Source: UBA5734 sp964528645
Lineage (GTDB): Bacteria > Bacillota > Clostridia > Saccharofermentanales > UBA5734
Reading direction: 5' to 3'
DNA length: 64,000 nt
Assembly (NCBI GenBank): GCA_964528645.1
Contig: CAZGSR010000006.1
Coordinates: 1 to 64,000, forward strand
The notes under the pieces are model-generated. The model worked only from the letters and a program-made list of their open reading frames with translations, made no database searches and had not been told where the DNA came from. Both the position numbers and the translations under genes were made by a program. This document shows positions 1 through 8,736 of the stretch, in pieces; within the stretch, counting starts at the first letter, position 1; every line of letters begins with the position of its first letter.

Positions 1-101
1 GCTTTAGTGCAGGGTGATCGGGCTGTCTTCTTCTGTTTCCGCATTTTCAGATTTACACCTCAAAGTAACGAGACTCACAGCATCTGGACAAACAAATCGA
101 T

Positions 102-107
102 TATAAT
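102..107 (+). promoter_or_regulatory. possible -10 element for the aminopeptidase gene
   Basis: A perfect TATAAT lies about 100 bases before the first gene. I see no matching -35 at 16-18 bases, so this is a weak promoter call. The rest of the first 204 bases shows no gene. Confidence 0.3.
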
Positions 108-204
108 ATGAAACAGTTGCCGTTGCGAGTCAAATCAGTTGATGGATTGATGAAGAACCAGCGGTAGACTGACAGACGTAAAAAGACAAAATGGAGGACT
201 GACC

Positions 205-1683
205 ATGGCAGCAGCCAAAAAAGATGAAGTGTCGAGCAAGAACCTCAAATCAAAAAAAAGCACCAAAGGACCCAGTGCCAAGGAACTCAAGAAAGAACTG
301 GCCAAGGAATACAAGAATGCCTGGGACATTAACCGGGAGGACGAGCAAGACTTTGCCTTTGCCTTCGCCGATGAATACAAATCATTTCTGGATCAGGCCA
401 AGACCGAACGTGAATTTGTCACCCTGGCCATCGAGACTTTGGAGAACATGGGGTTTGTATCCCTGAAATCAAAGGAGAAGCTCACTGCAGGTGACAAAGT
501 ATACAAGAACATCCGTGGCAAAGGCCTGGCTATTGCTGTCATCGGCCGCCAGCCTGCAGTTGATGGTTTTAACCTGATCGGCGCCCACATCGATGCGCCC
601 CGGATCGATCTCAAAGCCAACCCGGTTTACGAGGATGGCGACCTGGCCTTTTTCAAGACCCATTACTATGGCGGGATCAAGAAATACCAGTGGGCCGCCA
701 TCCCGCTCTCCCTGCATGGTGTGGTCTACCGCAAGGATGGCACACTTATGACGATCAGCCTCGGTGACAGCCCGGAAGACCCGGTCCTGACCATCACCGA
801 CCTGCTGCCGCACCTCGGCTCTGAGCAAATGCAGAAGAAAGCTACGGAAGTCATTCGTGGCGAAGACCTCAACATCCTGGTCGGGGGCATCCCTTTTGCG
901 GACACAGAAGCCAGCGGTCGGTTCAAACTCGGCCTGCTGCAGGTTCTCAAGGACCGCTATAACATCACGGAAGCAGACCTGGTGACGGCAGAACTGGAAA
1001 TCGTCCCAGCCTATCCGGCTCGGGACATCGGTTTCGACCGCAGCATGGTCGGTGCGTACGGCCATGATGACCGGGCTTGCTCTTTCCCGGCTTTCGTCGC
1101 CCTGACCAGCGTCGACCGGCTCGAGCGCACGGGTATCACCTTCCTCTTTGACAAGGAGGAAATCGGCAGTGTCGGCAACACCGGTGCCAAATCACGCACG
1201 TATGAGCAGTTCATCTATGAGCTCTACGCCCGCCAGGTCGAAAATCCGAGCCAGCTGGAATTTTACGCCCTCCTCGAAAACAGCCGCATGTTGTCCGGCG
1301 ATGTCACCAATGCCTTTGACCCGACTTTTGCTTCGGTTTCCGACAGCCGCAACAACGCCTACATGGGCAAGGGAATCAACTTCATGAAGTTCGGCGGATC
1401 GCGTGGCAAAGCAGGATCCTCTGATGCGAGTTCAGAATTCTACTTTGCTGTCACCCAGCTGATGGATGAACACAAGGTTGCCTGGCAGGCTGGAGAACTG
1501 GGCAAGGTCGACGCCGGCGGCGGTGGTACGATCGCTGGCTACATGGCCAATCTCGGTATTGAGGTGATTGACTGTGGTGTGCCCGTCCTGTCGATGCATT
1601 CGCCGTTCGAAGTGATCAGCAAGATCGACCTCTACCACACTTTCCTGGCCTACAAGACTTTTTTCCAGCACATGAAGGCATGA
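205..1683 (+). CDS. M18 family aminopeptidase
   Basis: A 492-residue cytosolic zinc aminopeptidase that removes N-terminal residues from peptides. M18 signatures are visible: GAHIDAPRIDLK near residue 125, HDDRACS near 286, DKEEIGS near 315 and a C-terminal MHSPFE near 463, supplying the usual His/Asp/Glu metal ligands and catalytic acid. Length fits the bacterial M18 group (about 430-480) plus a Lys-rich N-terminal extension of about 35 residues. The ATG follows GGAGG with 7-base spacing. Its stop overlaps the start of the next gene (ATGA), so the two are probably co-transcribed. Family assignment is firm; the natural substrate is unknown. Confidence 0.93.
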   Translation: MAAAKKDEVSSKNLKSKKSTKGPSAKELKKELAKEYKNAWDINREDEQDFAFAFADEYKSFLDQAKTEREFVTLAIETLENMGFVSLKSKEKLTAGDKVYKNIRGKGLAIAVIGRQPAVDGFNLIGAHIDAPRIDLKANPVYEDGDLAFFKTHYYGGIKKYQWAAIPLSLHGVVYRKDGTLMTISLGDSPEDPVLTITDLLPHLGSEQMQKKATEVIRGEDLNILVGGIPFADTEASGRFKLGLLQVLKDRYNITEADLVTAELEIVPAYPARDIGFDRSMVGAYGHDDRACSFPAFVALTSVDRLERTGITFLFDKEEIGSVGNTGAKSRTYEQFIYELYARQVENPSQLEFYALLENSRMLSGDVTNAFDPTFASVSDSRNNAYMGKGINFMKFGGSRGKAGSSDASSEFYFAVTQLMDEHKVAWQAGELGKVDAGGGGTIAGYMANLGIEVIDCGVPVLSMHSPFEVISKIDLYHTFLAYKTFFQHMKA

Positions 1684-2603
1684 GTGGCTGCTGCCTCTGC
1701 CCGCGCCAATGCGACGCGGCACGGACCAGCCAAGAACCGGGACTCTGCGGCAGCCGCACGGGTCCCGGTTTTTTCCATGTCGCCAAAATCATGGTCCATC
1801 ACTGGGAAGAACCCTACATCAGCGGCACCCAGGGTTCAGGGACGGTGTTTTTTGCCGGATGCCCGCTGGGCTGCCGATTTTGCCAGAATCATGCGATCAG
1901 CCAGCCAGAGCAAGCACTGCCCTTGCCAGGCACCGTTTATTCTGTTCAGGCACTGGCCCAGAGACTGACCCAGCTGGCCGGGGAAGGGGTACACAACATC
2001 AATCTGGTCACCGCCAGCCATTTTGCTCAGGATGTACCCGCCCTGGTCCGGGAACTCAGATCCAGCGCTGTCACCCTTCCGGTCGTCTGGAACACGAGTT
2101 CCTACGAGTCGGTCGCTGCGTTGCGTTCGCTGGACAGGTCCGTGGATGTCTATCTGCCGGATTTCAAATTCTGGGACCGGGACTTGAGTCATGGTCTGGC
2201 GCACGCACCTGATTATGCAGATGTTGCGGCGCAAGCCATTCTCGAAATGCAGCGCCAGCAGCCAGAAACAATCTTCGATCCACAGGGTCTGTTGATCCGT
2301 GGGGTAGCCTTGCGCGTGCTGGTTCTACCGGGTCACCATCGCGATTCGATCCAGATCATCGACTGGATCGCCCGGGAATTGCCGCCGGATATTCCACTGG
2401 CCATCATGAACCAGTACACACCCTTTCCTGACCTCAGGGACAAGCTGTCTGGTTATCCGGAAATGAATCGACGGGTCACGACCTATGAATACAGGAAAGT
2501 CGTTGAACATGCCCAGAACAGAGGACTGACCCGGCTTCTGGGCCAGGAACGGGCTGCAGCCAGCACGGCTTTTACCCCTGATTTTCTCCAGACCGACGCC
2601 TGA
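1680..2603 (+). CDS. radical SAM protein, PflX-like
   Basis: A 307-residue radical S-adenosylmethionine enzyme. The cluster motif GCPLGCRFCQN (CxxxCxxC) lies near residue 60. An extra Cys-rich N-terminus (CCLCPRQC, then GLCG) is typical of the group resembling pyruvate-formate-lyase activases (COG1313/PflX), which probably binds a second metal site. No pyruvate-formate lyase is nearby, so the target is unknown. It overlaps the upstream aminopeptidase by 4 bases, which suggests translational coupling. The family is clear from the motif and N-terminus; calling it a true glycyl-radical activase would go beyond the evidence. Confidence 0.85.
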   Translation: MSGCCLCPRQCDAARTSQEPGLCGSRTGPGFFHVAKIMVHHWEEPYISGTQGSGTVFFAGCPLGCRFCQNHAISQPEQALPLPGTVYSVQALAQRLTQLAGEGVHNINLVTASHFAQDVPALVRELRSSAVTLPVVWNTSSYESVAALRSLDRSVDVYLPDFKFWDRDLSHGLAHAPDYADVAAQAILEMQRQQPETIFDPQGLLIRGVALRVLVLPGHHRDSIQIIDWIARELPPDIPLAIMNQYTPFPDLRDKLSGYPEMNRRVTTYEYRKVVEHAQNRGLTRLLGQERAAASTAFTPDFLQTDA

Positions 2604-2638
2604 TTGTTCAGCGCTTTCTGCCAGAATTTTCAGTCTGG

Positions 2639-3673
2639 TCAGCTTTTGCGCCGCCGTCTGCTCAGGGGATTGCTTTCCACCGCCTGGTGCAAGCTGTCGG
2701 CATCGATGTGGGTGTAGATTTCGGTGGTCGCGATGCTTGAATGACCGAGGATTTCCTGCAAGGCCCGGATATCGACTTTGCCGTATTTGTACATCAGGGT
2801 GGCCGCCGTATGGCGCAGTTTATGTGTGGAGTACCGCTGCGGATCCAATCCGGATGCGGAGATGAAATTCTTGACCAGGAGCTGGACCATTTTGGTGCTG
2901 ATCCGGCGCCGGTTTCGGCTGACAAACAGAGCATCCGGGTCGCTGTGTTGTTTGTCAGGACGGACTTTGAGGTAGTCATCCAGGGCATCGAGGCAGGCTG
3001 CATTGAGATAGATGGTCCGCTCTTTGCCGCCTTTGCCCAGGACGCGCAGGGTGTCACCCCGGATATCGGACCGGTCGATGTTGCACAGTTCAGACAGTCG
3101 CATGCCGCAGTTGAGAAACAAGGTCAGGATGCAATAATCCCGTGCCGACCAGGTGTGATTGGATTCGGCTGCTGTCTCGAGGAGTTTTTCACTTTCCTCA
3201 AGTGACAAATGGCGCGGCAGGCGACGCAGCAGGCGTGGTGATTCCAGCTCGAGCGCGATGTTTTCATCGAGGATCCGGGCTTTGTTTTTCAGGTACCCGA
3301 AAAATGTGCGGATCGACGCCACCCGCCGGGCCCGGATGGCGGGTCCGTTTTTACGTTCAACCGAGAGGAATGTGATGAAGGCATACAGATCGGCCAGGCT
3401 GATCGAACGGATCAGGCCTTCGTCAACTGGGGCCAGTGAAATGTCATCAAAGGGCAGTTCAGCCGGACAAAGACGGCGGCGCCGGACCATGAAACGAAAG
3501 AAGAGGACTAAGTCGTACCGGTATTCCTTGATGGTCAAAGGAGACCGTTCCTTGATCGATTGGAAATAGCCGAGGAACTGGTCGAGCCAGACAAAACTTT
3601 CCTGGGGTCTCGGTTCGGGCTGTTTTTTTGTCTTTTTGCCAGCTGGTTTGGCAGGTATTGGCTGGTCTGTCAT
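2639..3673 (-). CDS. tyrosine recombinase, XerC/XerD type
   Basis: A 344-residue site-specific recombinase. All catalytic positions are visible: Arg in GMRLSEL (about 193), Lys in GKGGKER (about 216), HKLRH (about 288), LGHSS (about 311) and the nucleophile in EIYTH (about 319). The N-terminal SAM-like core-binding domain begins near residue 27 after a Lys/Pro-rich leader. The ATG at 3673 follows GGAAGG; a longer frame to 3895 would cross the promoters and reach into asd, so I reject it. XerC/D (chromosome dimer resolution) is likely, but a lone integrase-like recombinase is possible. No phage genes adjoin it. It is convergent with the radical SAM gene. Confidence 0.87.
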   Translation of the reverse strand: MTDQPIPAKPAGKKTKKQPEPRPQESFVWLDQFLGYFQSIKERSPLTIKEYRYDLVLFFRFMVRRRRLCPAELPFDDISLAPVDEGLIRSISLADLYAFITFLSVERKNGPAIRARRVASIRTFFGYLKNKARILDENIALELESPRLLRRLPRHLSLEESEKLLETAAESNHTWSARDYCILTLFLNCGMRLSELCNIDRSDIRGDTLRVLGKGGKERTIYLNAACLDALDDYLKVRPDKQHSDPDALFVSRNRRRISTKMVQLLVKNFISASGLDPQRYSTHKLRHTAATLMYKYGKVDIRALQEILGHSSIATTEIYTHIDADSLHQAVESNPLSRRRRKS

Positions 3674-3703
3674 GGAGTCAGTCCTTCCAGATGGATTGGT
3701 TTC

Positions 3704-3733
3704 ATTTTCCCTTAAAGCGGTGTCGCTTGTCAA
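3704..3733 (-). promoter_or_regulatory. putative promoter of the Xer recombinase gene
   Basis: On the minus strand, TTGACA (3728-3733) is followed after 18 bases by GAAAAT (3704-3709). The -35 overlaps the -35 of the opposite asd promoter. Confidence 0.45.
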
Positions 3734-3755
3734 AGGCGACGTGCTATGGTAAAAT
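3727..3755 (+). promoter_or_regulatory. promoter of asd
   Basis: TTGTCA (3727-3732), a 17-base spacer and TAAAAT (3750-3755), about 60 bases before the asd start. It overlaps the divergent recombinase promoter. Confidence 0.6.
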
Positions 3756-3814
3756 TCACGCGATAAAGACAAATGTCCGCGATGGATGGACATATGCGCA
3801 CAAGGAGAAGCATC

Positions 3815-4900
3815 ATGGAAAAGAAATTGAAAGTAGGCGTGATCGGCGGCACCGGGTATGTTGGCCAGCGCTTTTTGACTTTGCTCGACCAGCATCCCTG
3901 GTTCGAAACAGTGGCGATCGCCGCTTCACCCCGTTCGGCCGGCAAAACCTACGCTGAGGCAGTGGACGGCCGCTGGAAGATCGAACGTGACCTTCCTGCT
4001 GCGATGGCTGGGATCACGGTCCAGAGCACAGACGCGATGGCTGAGTTCTGTGAACAAGTTGATTTTGTCTTCTGTGCCGTCGATATGAAAAAAGACGAAA
4101 TCCGGGCCCTGGAAGAACAGATTGCCCGCTTTGAGACACCCGTTGTGTCCAACAATTCCGCCCATCGCTGGACACCGGATGTCCCTGTGATCATCCCTGA
4201 GATCAATCCGGAACACGCCCAGCTGATCGAAGCCCAGCGCCGCCGCCTCGGCACCAGTCGCGGCTTCATCACCGCCAAGCCCAACTGCTCGATCCAGAGC
4301 TATGTTCCTGCCTTGGCTGCTCTCCGGGAGTTTGGTCCTGAGCAGGTTTTTGTCAGCACCTACCAGGCCATTTCCGGCGCTGGTAAGACTTTCCAGGATT
4401 GGCCGGAAATGGTCAACAACCTGATCCCCTACATTGGGGGTGAAGAAGAGAAGAGCGAACAGGAACCGCTGAAGATCTGGGGTACGATGCAGGAAGGCCA
4501 GATTATCAAAGCCCAAAGCCCGGTCATCTCGGCCCAGTGCTACCGCGTAGCCGTCCAGGAAGGCCACACCGCCTCCGTTGCCGTCAAGTTTAAAAACAAG
4601 CCCAGCCAGGAAGAGATCCTCGCCCGCTGGGCCAGCTATGAAGGTATCCCGCAACAGGCCAAGCTACCCTCGGCCCCGACGCCGTTCCTGACCTATTTTG
4701 CCGAAGACAACCGGCCCCAGCCTGTGCTTGACCGCGAGGTCGGCAACGGCATGGGAATCGCAATTGGCCGCCTGCGCGAGGACCCGCTGTTCGACTACAA
4801 ATTCGCCTGCCTCTCTCATAATACGATCCGTGGAGCTGCCGGTGGTGCTGTCTTGACCGCGGAACTGCTCGCCCATCTGGGCTATATCAGCAAAAAGTAA
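3815..4900 (+). CDS. asd: aspartate-semialdehyde dehydrogenase
   Basis: A 361-residue enzyme that reduces aspartyl phosphate to aspartate semialdehyde with NADPH, the branch point toward lysine, threonine and methionine. The Rossmann motif GVIGGTGYVGQR is at the N-terminus, the catalytic Cys is in PNCSIQ (near 156), and GAGK follows. The sequence resembles the archaeal/fungal-like branch of Asd rather than the E. coli type (inference from motif spacing). The start at 3815 follows AAGGAG; upstream in-frame ATGs lack a good site. Aspartate kinase, the preceding enzyme, lies at 59.3 kb. It has its own promoter, shared back-to-back with the recombinase gene. Confidence 0.92.
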   Translation: MEKKLKVGVIGGTGYVGQRFLTLLDQHPWFETVAIAASPRSAGKTYAEAVDGRWKIERDLPAAMAGITVQSTDAMAEFCEQVDFVFCAVDMKKDEIRALEEQIARFETPVVSNNSAHRWTPDVPVIIPEINPEHAQLIEAQRRRLGTSRGFITAKPNCSIQSYVPALAALREFGPEQVFVSTYQAISGAGKTFQDWPEMVNNLIPYIGGEEEKSEQEPLKIWGTMQEGQIIKAQSPVISAQCYRVAVQEGHTASVAVKFKNKPSQEEILARWASYEGIPQQAKLPSAPTPFLTYFAEDNRPQPVLDREVGNGMGIAIGRLREDPLFDYKFACLSHNTIRGAAGGAVLTAELLAHLGYISKK

Positions 4901-4908
4901 CACAGGCA

Positions 4909-4938
4909 TGGACCGGATGCCCAGTTCTGCGCTACAAT
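4909..4938 (+). promoter_or_regulatory. putative promoter of the LacI-type regulator
   Basis: TGGACC (4909-4914), 18 bases, TACAAT (4933-4938). A GGGAGG ribosome site (4958-4963) and the ATG follow closely. Confidence 0.5.
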
Positions 4939-4968
4939 TGGCTTCATGAAGGTATCCGGGAGGACAGC

Positions 4969-5952
4969 ATGATCACCATCAAAGACATCGCCGAGCGTGC
5001 CGGCGTATCCTATGCCACTGTGTCCAGAGCCTTGAACAACCGCTCCGATGTCAGCAGCGAGACGCGAAAGCTGATCATGGAGCTGGCTGCAGAGATGGGC
5101 TACCAGCCCAATGCCATTGCCCGCAGCCTGGTCAAACGCAAATCAATGAACATCGCCCTGATTGTGCCGGACGTCTCGAATCCGTTTTTTGCCGACATCA
5201 CCATGGCAGTCAATTCCGCAGCGGAAAATGCCGGCTACACCACCATGGTCTGCAATACCGGCTGGGACCAGCAGAAAGAGCAGGAGAAGCTGCGGATCAT
5301 GGTTGAGCAGAGGGTCGATGGCATCATTCTCAAGCCAACCGGTTTTTTCAAGCCGGAGACGCTTGAAGCTTATAATGTTCCGATCGTGGTCTTCTGGCAT
5401 GCCGGGGATGATGACCTGTCCTACATCGAGGTCGACCATGAGGCCGGCAGCCGGATGGCCGTCCAGCACCTGGTGGACCGGGGTTATAAGCGCATCGCCT
5501 ACATCGGTGGCCAGGAGACCTCGCCATCGAACCAGATCCGATTGTTGGCCTATCAGCAGACCCTGCAGGAAAATGGCCTGGTGGTCGATCCGAAATTGAT
5601 CAGCTTTGGAGGATTCCGTCTCGAGAGCGGCTATGAGCGTTTTGGCAAGATGATGCAGCTGCCCAAACCACCCGATGCGGTTTTCTGCAGCAACGACATC
5701 ATCGCCCTCGGCGTACTCCAGTATACCCGTGAACACAACATCCGCGTGCCACAGGATTTCGGCATCATCGGCTTTGATGACATCAATTATGCGTCACTGC
5801 CCCAGATTGAACTCAGCACCGTCTCCCAGCCGCGTGACAAACTCGGGGAAGAAGCGCTGCAGGCCCTGATCCGGGAGATGGAAGCGTTCCCTGACCGGAC
5901 CCGCCAGCGTGTCCTGATCGCCCCGGAGCTGAAAATCCGTTCCACCACCTGA
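4969..5952 (+). CDS. LacI-family transcriptional regulator
   Basis: A 327-residue repressor-type protein. Residues 1-50 form the LacI helix-turn-helix (IKDIAERAGVSYATVSRAL) and hinge helix, followed by a periplasmic-binding-like effector domain with SNPFF and the C-terminal IIGFDDINYA typical of the CcpA/RbsR/PurR group. The ligand cannot be deduced: no sugar-use genes adjoin it, and the next gene (leuA) has its own T-box leader. It may be a global regulator acting in trans. Good GGGAGG site with 5-base spacing. Confidence 0.9.
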   Translation: MITIKDIAERAGVSYATVSRALNNRSDVSSETRKLIMELAAEMGYQPNAIARSLVKRKSMNIALIVPDVSNPFFADITMAVNSAAENAGYTTMVCNTGWDQQKEQEKLRIMVEQRVDGIILKPTGFFKPETLEAYNVPIVVFWHAGDDDLSYIEVDHEAGSRMAVQHLVDRGYKRIAYIGGQETSPSNQIRLLAYQQTLQENGLVVDPKLISFGGFRLESGYERFGKMMQLPKPPDAVFCSNDIIALGVLQYTREHNIRVPQDFGIIGFDDINYASLPQIELSTVSQPRDKLGEEALQALIREMEAFPDRTRQRVLIAPELKIRSTT

Positions 5953-5955
5953 TGC

Positions 5956-5985
5956 TTGACTTAGTCCGGATGCCTGTGCTAGATT
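5956..5985 (+). promoter_or_regulatory. promoter of the leuA leader
   Basis: TTGACT (5956-5961), 18-base spacer, TAGATT (5980-5985), directly before the T-box leader. Confidence 0.65.
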
Positions 5986-5991
5986 AGTGCA

Positions 5992-6302
5992 AACGAACCT
6001 TTACAACCACACACCTCACGTCGAAGAGGACCAGTAGACCAGCGAATGGATTTCAGAGAGCTGCCGCCAGGTGCAAGGCAGTATCCGGACGGGGTTGAAC
6101 TCACCTCTGAGTGTACGCACTGAACCTCTGGCGACAGGGCAGTAGGACGCGTCGGGTTCTCCCGTTATCGAGACAGGGTATCGGCCTTACATCATGGGCC
6201 TGCACCCGCAGAGTGCACCGCTGGACGCGGTGAAGCGCAGTGGTACCGCGAAAGTCTTTTAACAGTCTTTCGTCTCGCAAACAGAGACGAAAGACTTTTT
6301 TA
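5992..6302 (+). promoter_or_regulatory. T-box riboswitch, leucine specific (leuA leader)
   Basis: This 300-base leader has the landmarks of a T-box: an AGTA segment near 6032, a GAGAG internal loop near 6055, GGTGCAA near 6070, the specifier segment GAACTCACC (6097-6105) and the T-box sequence TGGTACCGCG (6241-6250), followed by a terminator. The specifier reads CTC (6100-6102), a Leu codon, followed by the usual purine. This fits leuA immediately downstream. The TGG of the T-box would pair with the tRNA ACCA end. Uncharged tRNA-Leu (GAG anticodon) should favour the antiterminator. Motifs are seen directly; the fold is inferred. Confidence 0.92.
6264..6301 (+). terminator. T-box attenuator terminator
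   Basis: A 13-bp perfect stem (6264-6276 with 6284-6296), 7-base loop, then six T (6296-6301). It competes with the antiterminator formed by the T-box sequence. Confidence 0.9.
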
Positions 6303-6346
6303 TTGCACCAAACACGGTGCCAAACGATGAAAGGAGCTCAACCTAC

Positions 6347-8014
6347 ATGAAAAACGTCCAGAAATACCAGCCGTTCCAGCCGATCAACCTGCCGGACCGC
6401 CAATGGCCCAGTCGCACCCTGACCAAGGCCCCACTCTGGTGCAGTGTTGATTTGCGCGACGGCAACCAGGCGTTGGAAATCCCGATGAACCTCGAGCAGA
6501 AGCTGAAATTTTTCCAGCATCTGGTGGACTTGGGTTTCAAGACCATTGAAATCGGCTTTCCGGCAGCATCGGATACGGAATTTGAATTCACCCGCCATCT
6601 GATCGACAACAAGCTGATCCCTGCCGATGTCACGATCCAGGTGCTCACGCAGTCGCGCCAGCACATCATCGAACGGACGTATGAAGCCTTGCGCGGGGTA
6701 GGGAAGGCCGTTGTCCATCTCTATAATTCCACCTCGACCTTACAGCGCGAAGTCGTTTTCCGCATGGACCAGTCCCAGTGCAAGGAGCTGGCCGTCTTTG
6801 GCGCCAAACTGGTCAGGGAATTTGCCGAGAAAGACACCTTTGGCAGCGAATTCACGTTCGAGTATTCACCGGAAAGTTTCACCGGCACGGAATTGGATTT
6901 TGCGGTCGAGATCTGCGATGCAGTCTGTGATGTCTGGCAGCCTACACCAGAACACCGCACCATCATTAACTTGCCGGCTACCGTAGAGATGTCGACCCCG
7001 AATATCTATGCTGACCAGGTCGAGTATTTCTGCCGCCATACCCGCTATCGTGATTGCATCTGGGTCAGCCTGCACACCCACAACGACCGTGGCACGGCTG
7101 TGGCAGCCACGGAACTGGCTTTGCTGGCTGGTGCGGACCGCGTCGAGGGGACCTTGTTTGGCAATGGCGAGCGGACCGGCAACAGCGATATCCTGACGCT
7201 GGGCATGAATCTGTTTTCCCAAGGCATCGATCCTGAACTCGATTTTTCCAATATCAACGAGATCATAGAGATCTACGAAGACAGCACCCGGATGTCGGTG
7301 CCGCAGCGCCATCCCTATGCCGGCAAACTGGTCTACACGGCTTTCTCCGGCTCACACCAGGATGCGATCAACAAAGGCATGGCGGTGATGAAAAAAGGGA
7401 AGAAGTACTGGTCGGTTCCCTACCTGCCGATCGATCCGCTCGATGTCGGCCGCTCCTACGATCCGATCATCCGGATCAACAGCCAGTCCGGCAAAGGTGG
7501 TGTCGCCTACATCCTGGAGCAGCATTTCGGTTACCAGCTGCCCAAGCCCGTCCAGCAGGCTTTCTCAACCATCGTCACGCGTGTGTCTGACCAGCGGCAG
7601 TCTGACCTGACGCCCGGCGATCTGCATGACCTGTTCCTGGAAACCTATGTCAACCGCAAACAACCGCTCGACCTGGTCAGCTACCGCGAAGAAATGCTTG
7701 ATGACAAGACAGTCCAGATGAGCGCCCAGATCCTGGTCAAAGGTCAGGAAATCGCCATCAGTGGCTCCGGTAACGGTCTGCTCGACGCGTTCTGCCAGGC
7801 ACTGCAGTCCCATCTCAATGGTCAGTTCGAGATCACGGACTATCATGAGCATGCTCTGGAGCGTGGCACTGGCTCTGAAGCCATCACCTATGTGATCATT
7901 CAGAACGGCGGCAACAAAACCTACATCGGTGCTGGCATTTCATCCAGTGTCAGCCGGTCGTCGCTCCGGGCTATTTTGTCGGCTGTCAACCAGATTCCTG
8001 GAATCGTTTCCTGA
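6347..8014 (+). CDS. leuA: 2-isopropylmalate synthase
   Basis: A 555-residue enzyme condensing acetyl-CoA with 2-ketoisovalerate, the first committed step of leucine synthesis. The HMGL-type TIM barrel starts with DLRDGNQALEIP near residue 37 and carries HTHNDRG near 243 and a glycine-rich NGERTGN; the C-terminal LeuA dimer domain, which binds leucine for feedback, occupies about 430-555. Size and wording match the longer LeuA2 group common in Actinobacteria and some Clostridia. I chose the ATG at 6347 because AAGGAG precedes it; a GTG at 6317 lacks a site. Control is by the T-box leader. No leuB/C/D adjoin it. Confidence 0.94.
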   Translation: MKNVQKYQPFQPINLPDRQWPSRTLTKAPLWCSVDLRDGNQALEIPMNLEQKLKFFQHLVDLGFKTIEIGFPAASDTEFEFTRHLIDNKLIPADVTIQVLTQSRQHIIERTYEALRGVGKAVVHLYNSTSTLQREVVFRMDQSQCKELAVFGAKLVREFAEKDTFGSEFTFEYSPESFTGTELDFAVEICDAVCDVWQPTPEHRTIINLPATVEMSTPNIYADQVEYFCRHTRYRDCIWVSLHTHNDRGTAVAATELALLAGADRVEGTLFGNGERTGNSDILTLGMNLFSQGIDPELDFSNINEIIEIYEDSTRMSVPQRHPYAGKLVYTAFSGSHQDAINKGMAVMKKGKKYWSVPYLPIDPLDVGRSYDPIIRINSQSGKGGVAYILEQHFGYQLPKPVQQAFSTIVTRVSDQRQSDLTPGDLHDLFLETYVNRKQPLDLVSYREEMLDDKTVQMSAQILVKGQEIAISGSGNGLLDAFCQALQSHLNGQFEITDYHEHALERGTGSEAITYVIIQNGGNKTYIGAGISSSVSRSSLRAILSAVNQIPGIVS

Positions 8015-8559
8015 TGCAGCGTGCGATCATCCGGCCAGCCAAGCCTGCTGACTATCCGGCGATTAGACGTATCCTGGGCTACTATATTGAACATACGACC
8101 GCCAGCTGGCGCTACGAAGTTCCCGGACCCAGCTGGATCGAACAATTCGACCAGAGTCACCAAACACCGGAACGGCCGGTTTTTGTTGCCGAAGTTTCTG
8201 GTTTGATCGTCGGCTACAGCTGCTTGTCTGATTTCAGAACCTATGAAGGCTATTGGCCCTGTGCGGAAAACAGCGTTTATGTGCTGCCAGACTATCTGGG
8301 CCAGCAGATCGGCCGGGCGTTGATGACAGCGTTGCTGGACGCAGCAGCGAAAACTCGGCTGAAAAAAATCATCTCAGCGATCGATGGTGACAATCTGTCC
8401 AGTGTCCGGTTTCACGAACAGTTTGGTTTCAAAACCTGCGGTGAGCTCAAGGACATTGGATTCAAAAATGATCATTGGCTGAGCCTGATCCTGATGGAAC
8501 TCGATCTGGCAGAATATCTCAACGCACAACAGGTTCAATCACCAGTCCATGAGTGTTGA
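8014..8559 (+). CDS. GNAT-family N-acetyltransferase
   Basis: A 181-residue acetyltransferase resembling phosphinothricin/methionine-sulfoximine acetyltransferases. The acetyl-CoA loop region reads YLGQQIGRALM near residue 105, followed by a NLSSVRFHEQFGF segment typical of the family. The start overlaps the leuA stop by one base, so it is probably the second gene of the T-box-controlled transcript. Substrate unknown; a small amino-acid analogue is a reasonable guess only. The link with leucine synthesis may be accidental. Confidence 0.85.
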   Translation: MQRAIIRPAKPADYPAIRRILGYYIEHTTASWRYEVPGPSWIEQFDQSHQTPERPVFVAEVSGLIVGYSCLSDFRTYEGYWPCAENSVYVLPDYLGQQIGRALMTALLDAAAKTRLKKIISAIDGDNLSSVRFHEQFGFKTCGELKDIGFKNDHWLSLILMELDLAEYLNAQQVQSPVHEC

Positions 8560-8607
8560 TGGCTGATTCCTGGACTTTGGTAAAATTGAATCCTTGGGAG
8601 GAGGCTC

Positions 8608-8691
8608 ATGACCGGCTCTAGCTGGAAATGGCCTTCTTTTTATTTTCACCCCATTCAACTAGACAAAATTATTATTTTGTCTAGTTGGTAA
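8608..8691 (+). CDS. possible 27-codon small protein
   Basis: A short frame (begins MTGSSWKWPSF, ends IIILSSW) starts 6 bases after a very strong GGGAGGAGG site. A TAAAAT-like -10 lies about 25 bases upstream. Its second half is written across a perfect 14-bp palindrome, so the sequence may be conserved for RNA or DNA structure rather than for protein. No family is recognised. It could also be a leader peptide, although nothing follows on this strand before lexA. Confidence 0.3.
   Translation: MTGSSWKWPSFYFHPIQLDKIIILSSW
8656..8687. repeat. perfect 14-bp palindrome with 4-base loop
   Basis: CAACTAGACAAAAT (8656-8669) and its exact complement (8674-8687) flank TATT. There is no T-run on either side, so it is not a usual terminator. 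It could be an operator for a dimeric regulator, an RNA hairpin or a mobile-element remnant. Confidence 0.7.
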
Positions 8692-8693
8692 GA

Positions 8694-8736
8694 ACAAGAA
8701 GAAAAGCGGCACTCCAGGTCTTCCTGGCTAAACCGC
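8694..8736 (-). terminator. terminator after the lexA-divergent gene
   Basis: On the minus strand a two-part stem (GCGG/CCGC outside, CCAGG/CCTGG inside, loop AAGA) at 8706-8736 is followed by TTTTCTTCTTGTT. It lies just past the stop at 8770. Confidence 0.5.

Noticed and set aside
3674..3895. N-terminal extension of the Xer recombinase
   Set aside because: It would cross both promoters and part of asd; the start at 3673 has a good site.
3926..4654. 242-codon frame antisense to asd
   Set aside because: It is a shadow of the conserved asd frame.
8656..8687. Palindrome read as a terminator
   Set aside because: No T-run follows the stem on either strand.
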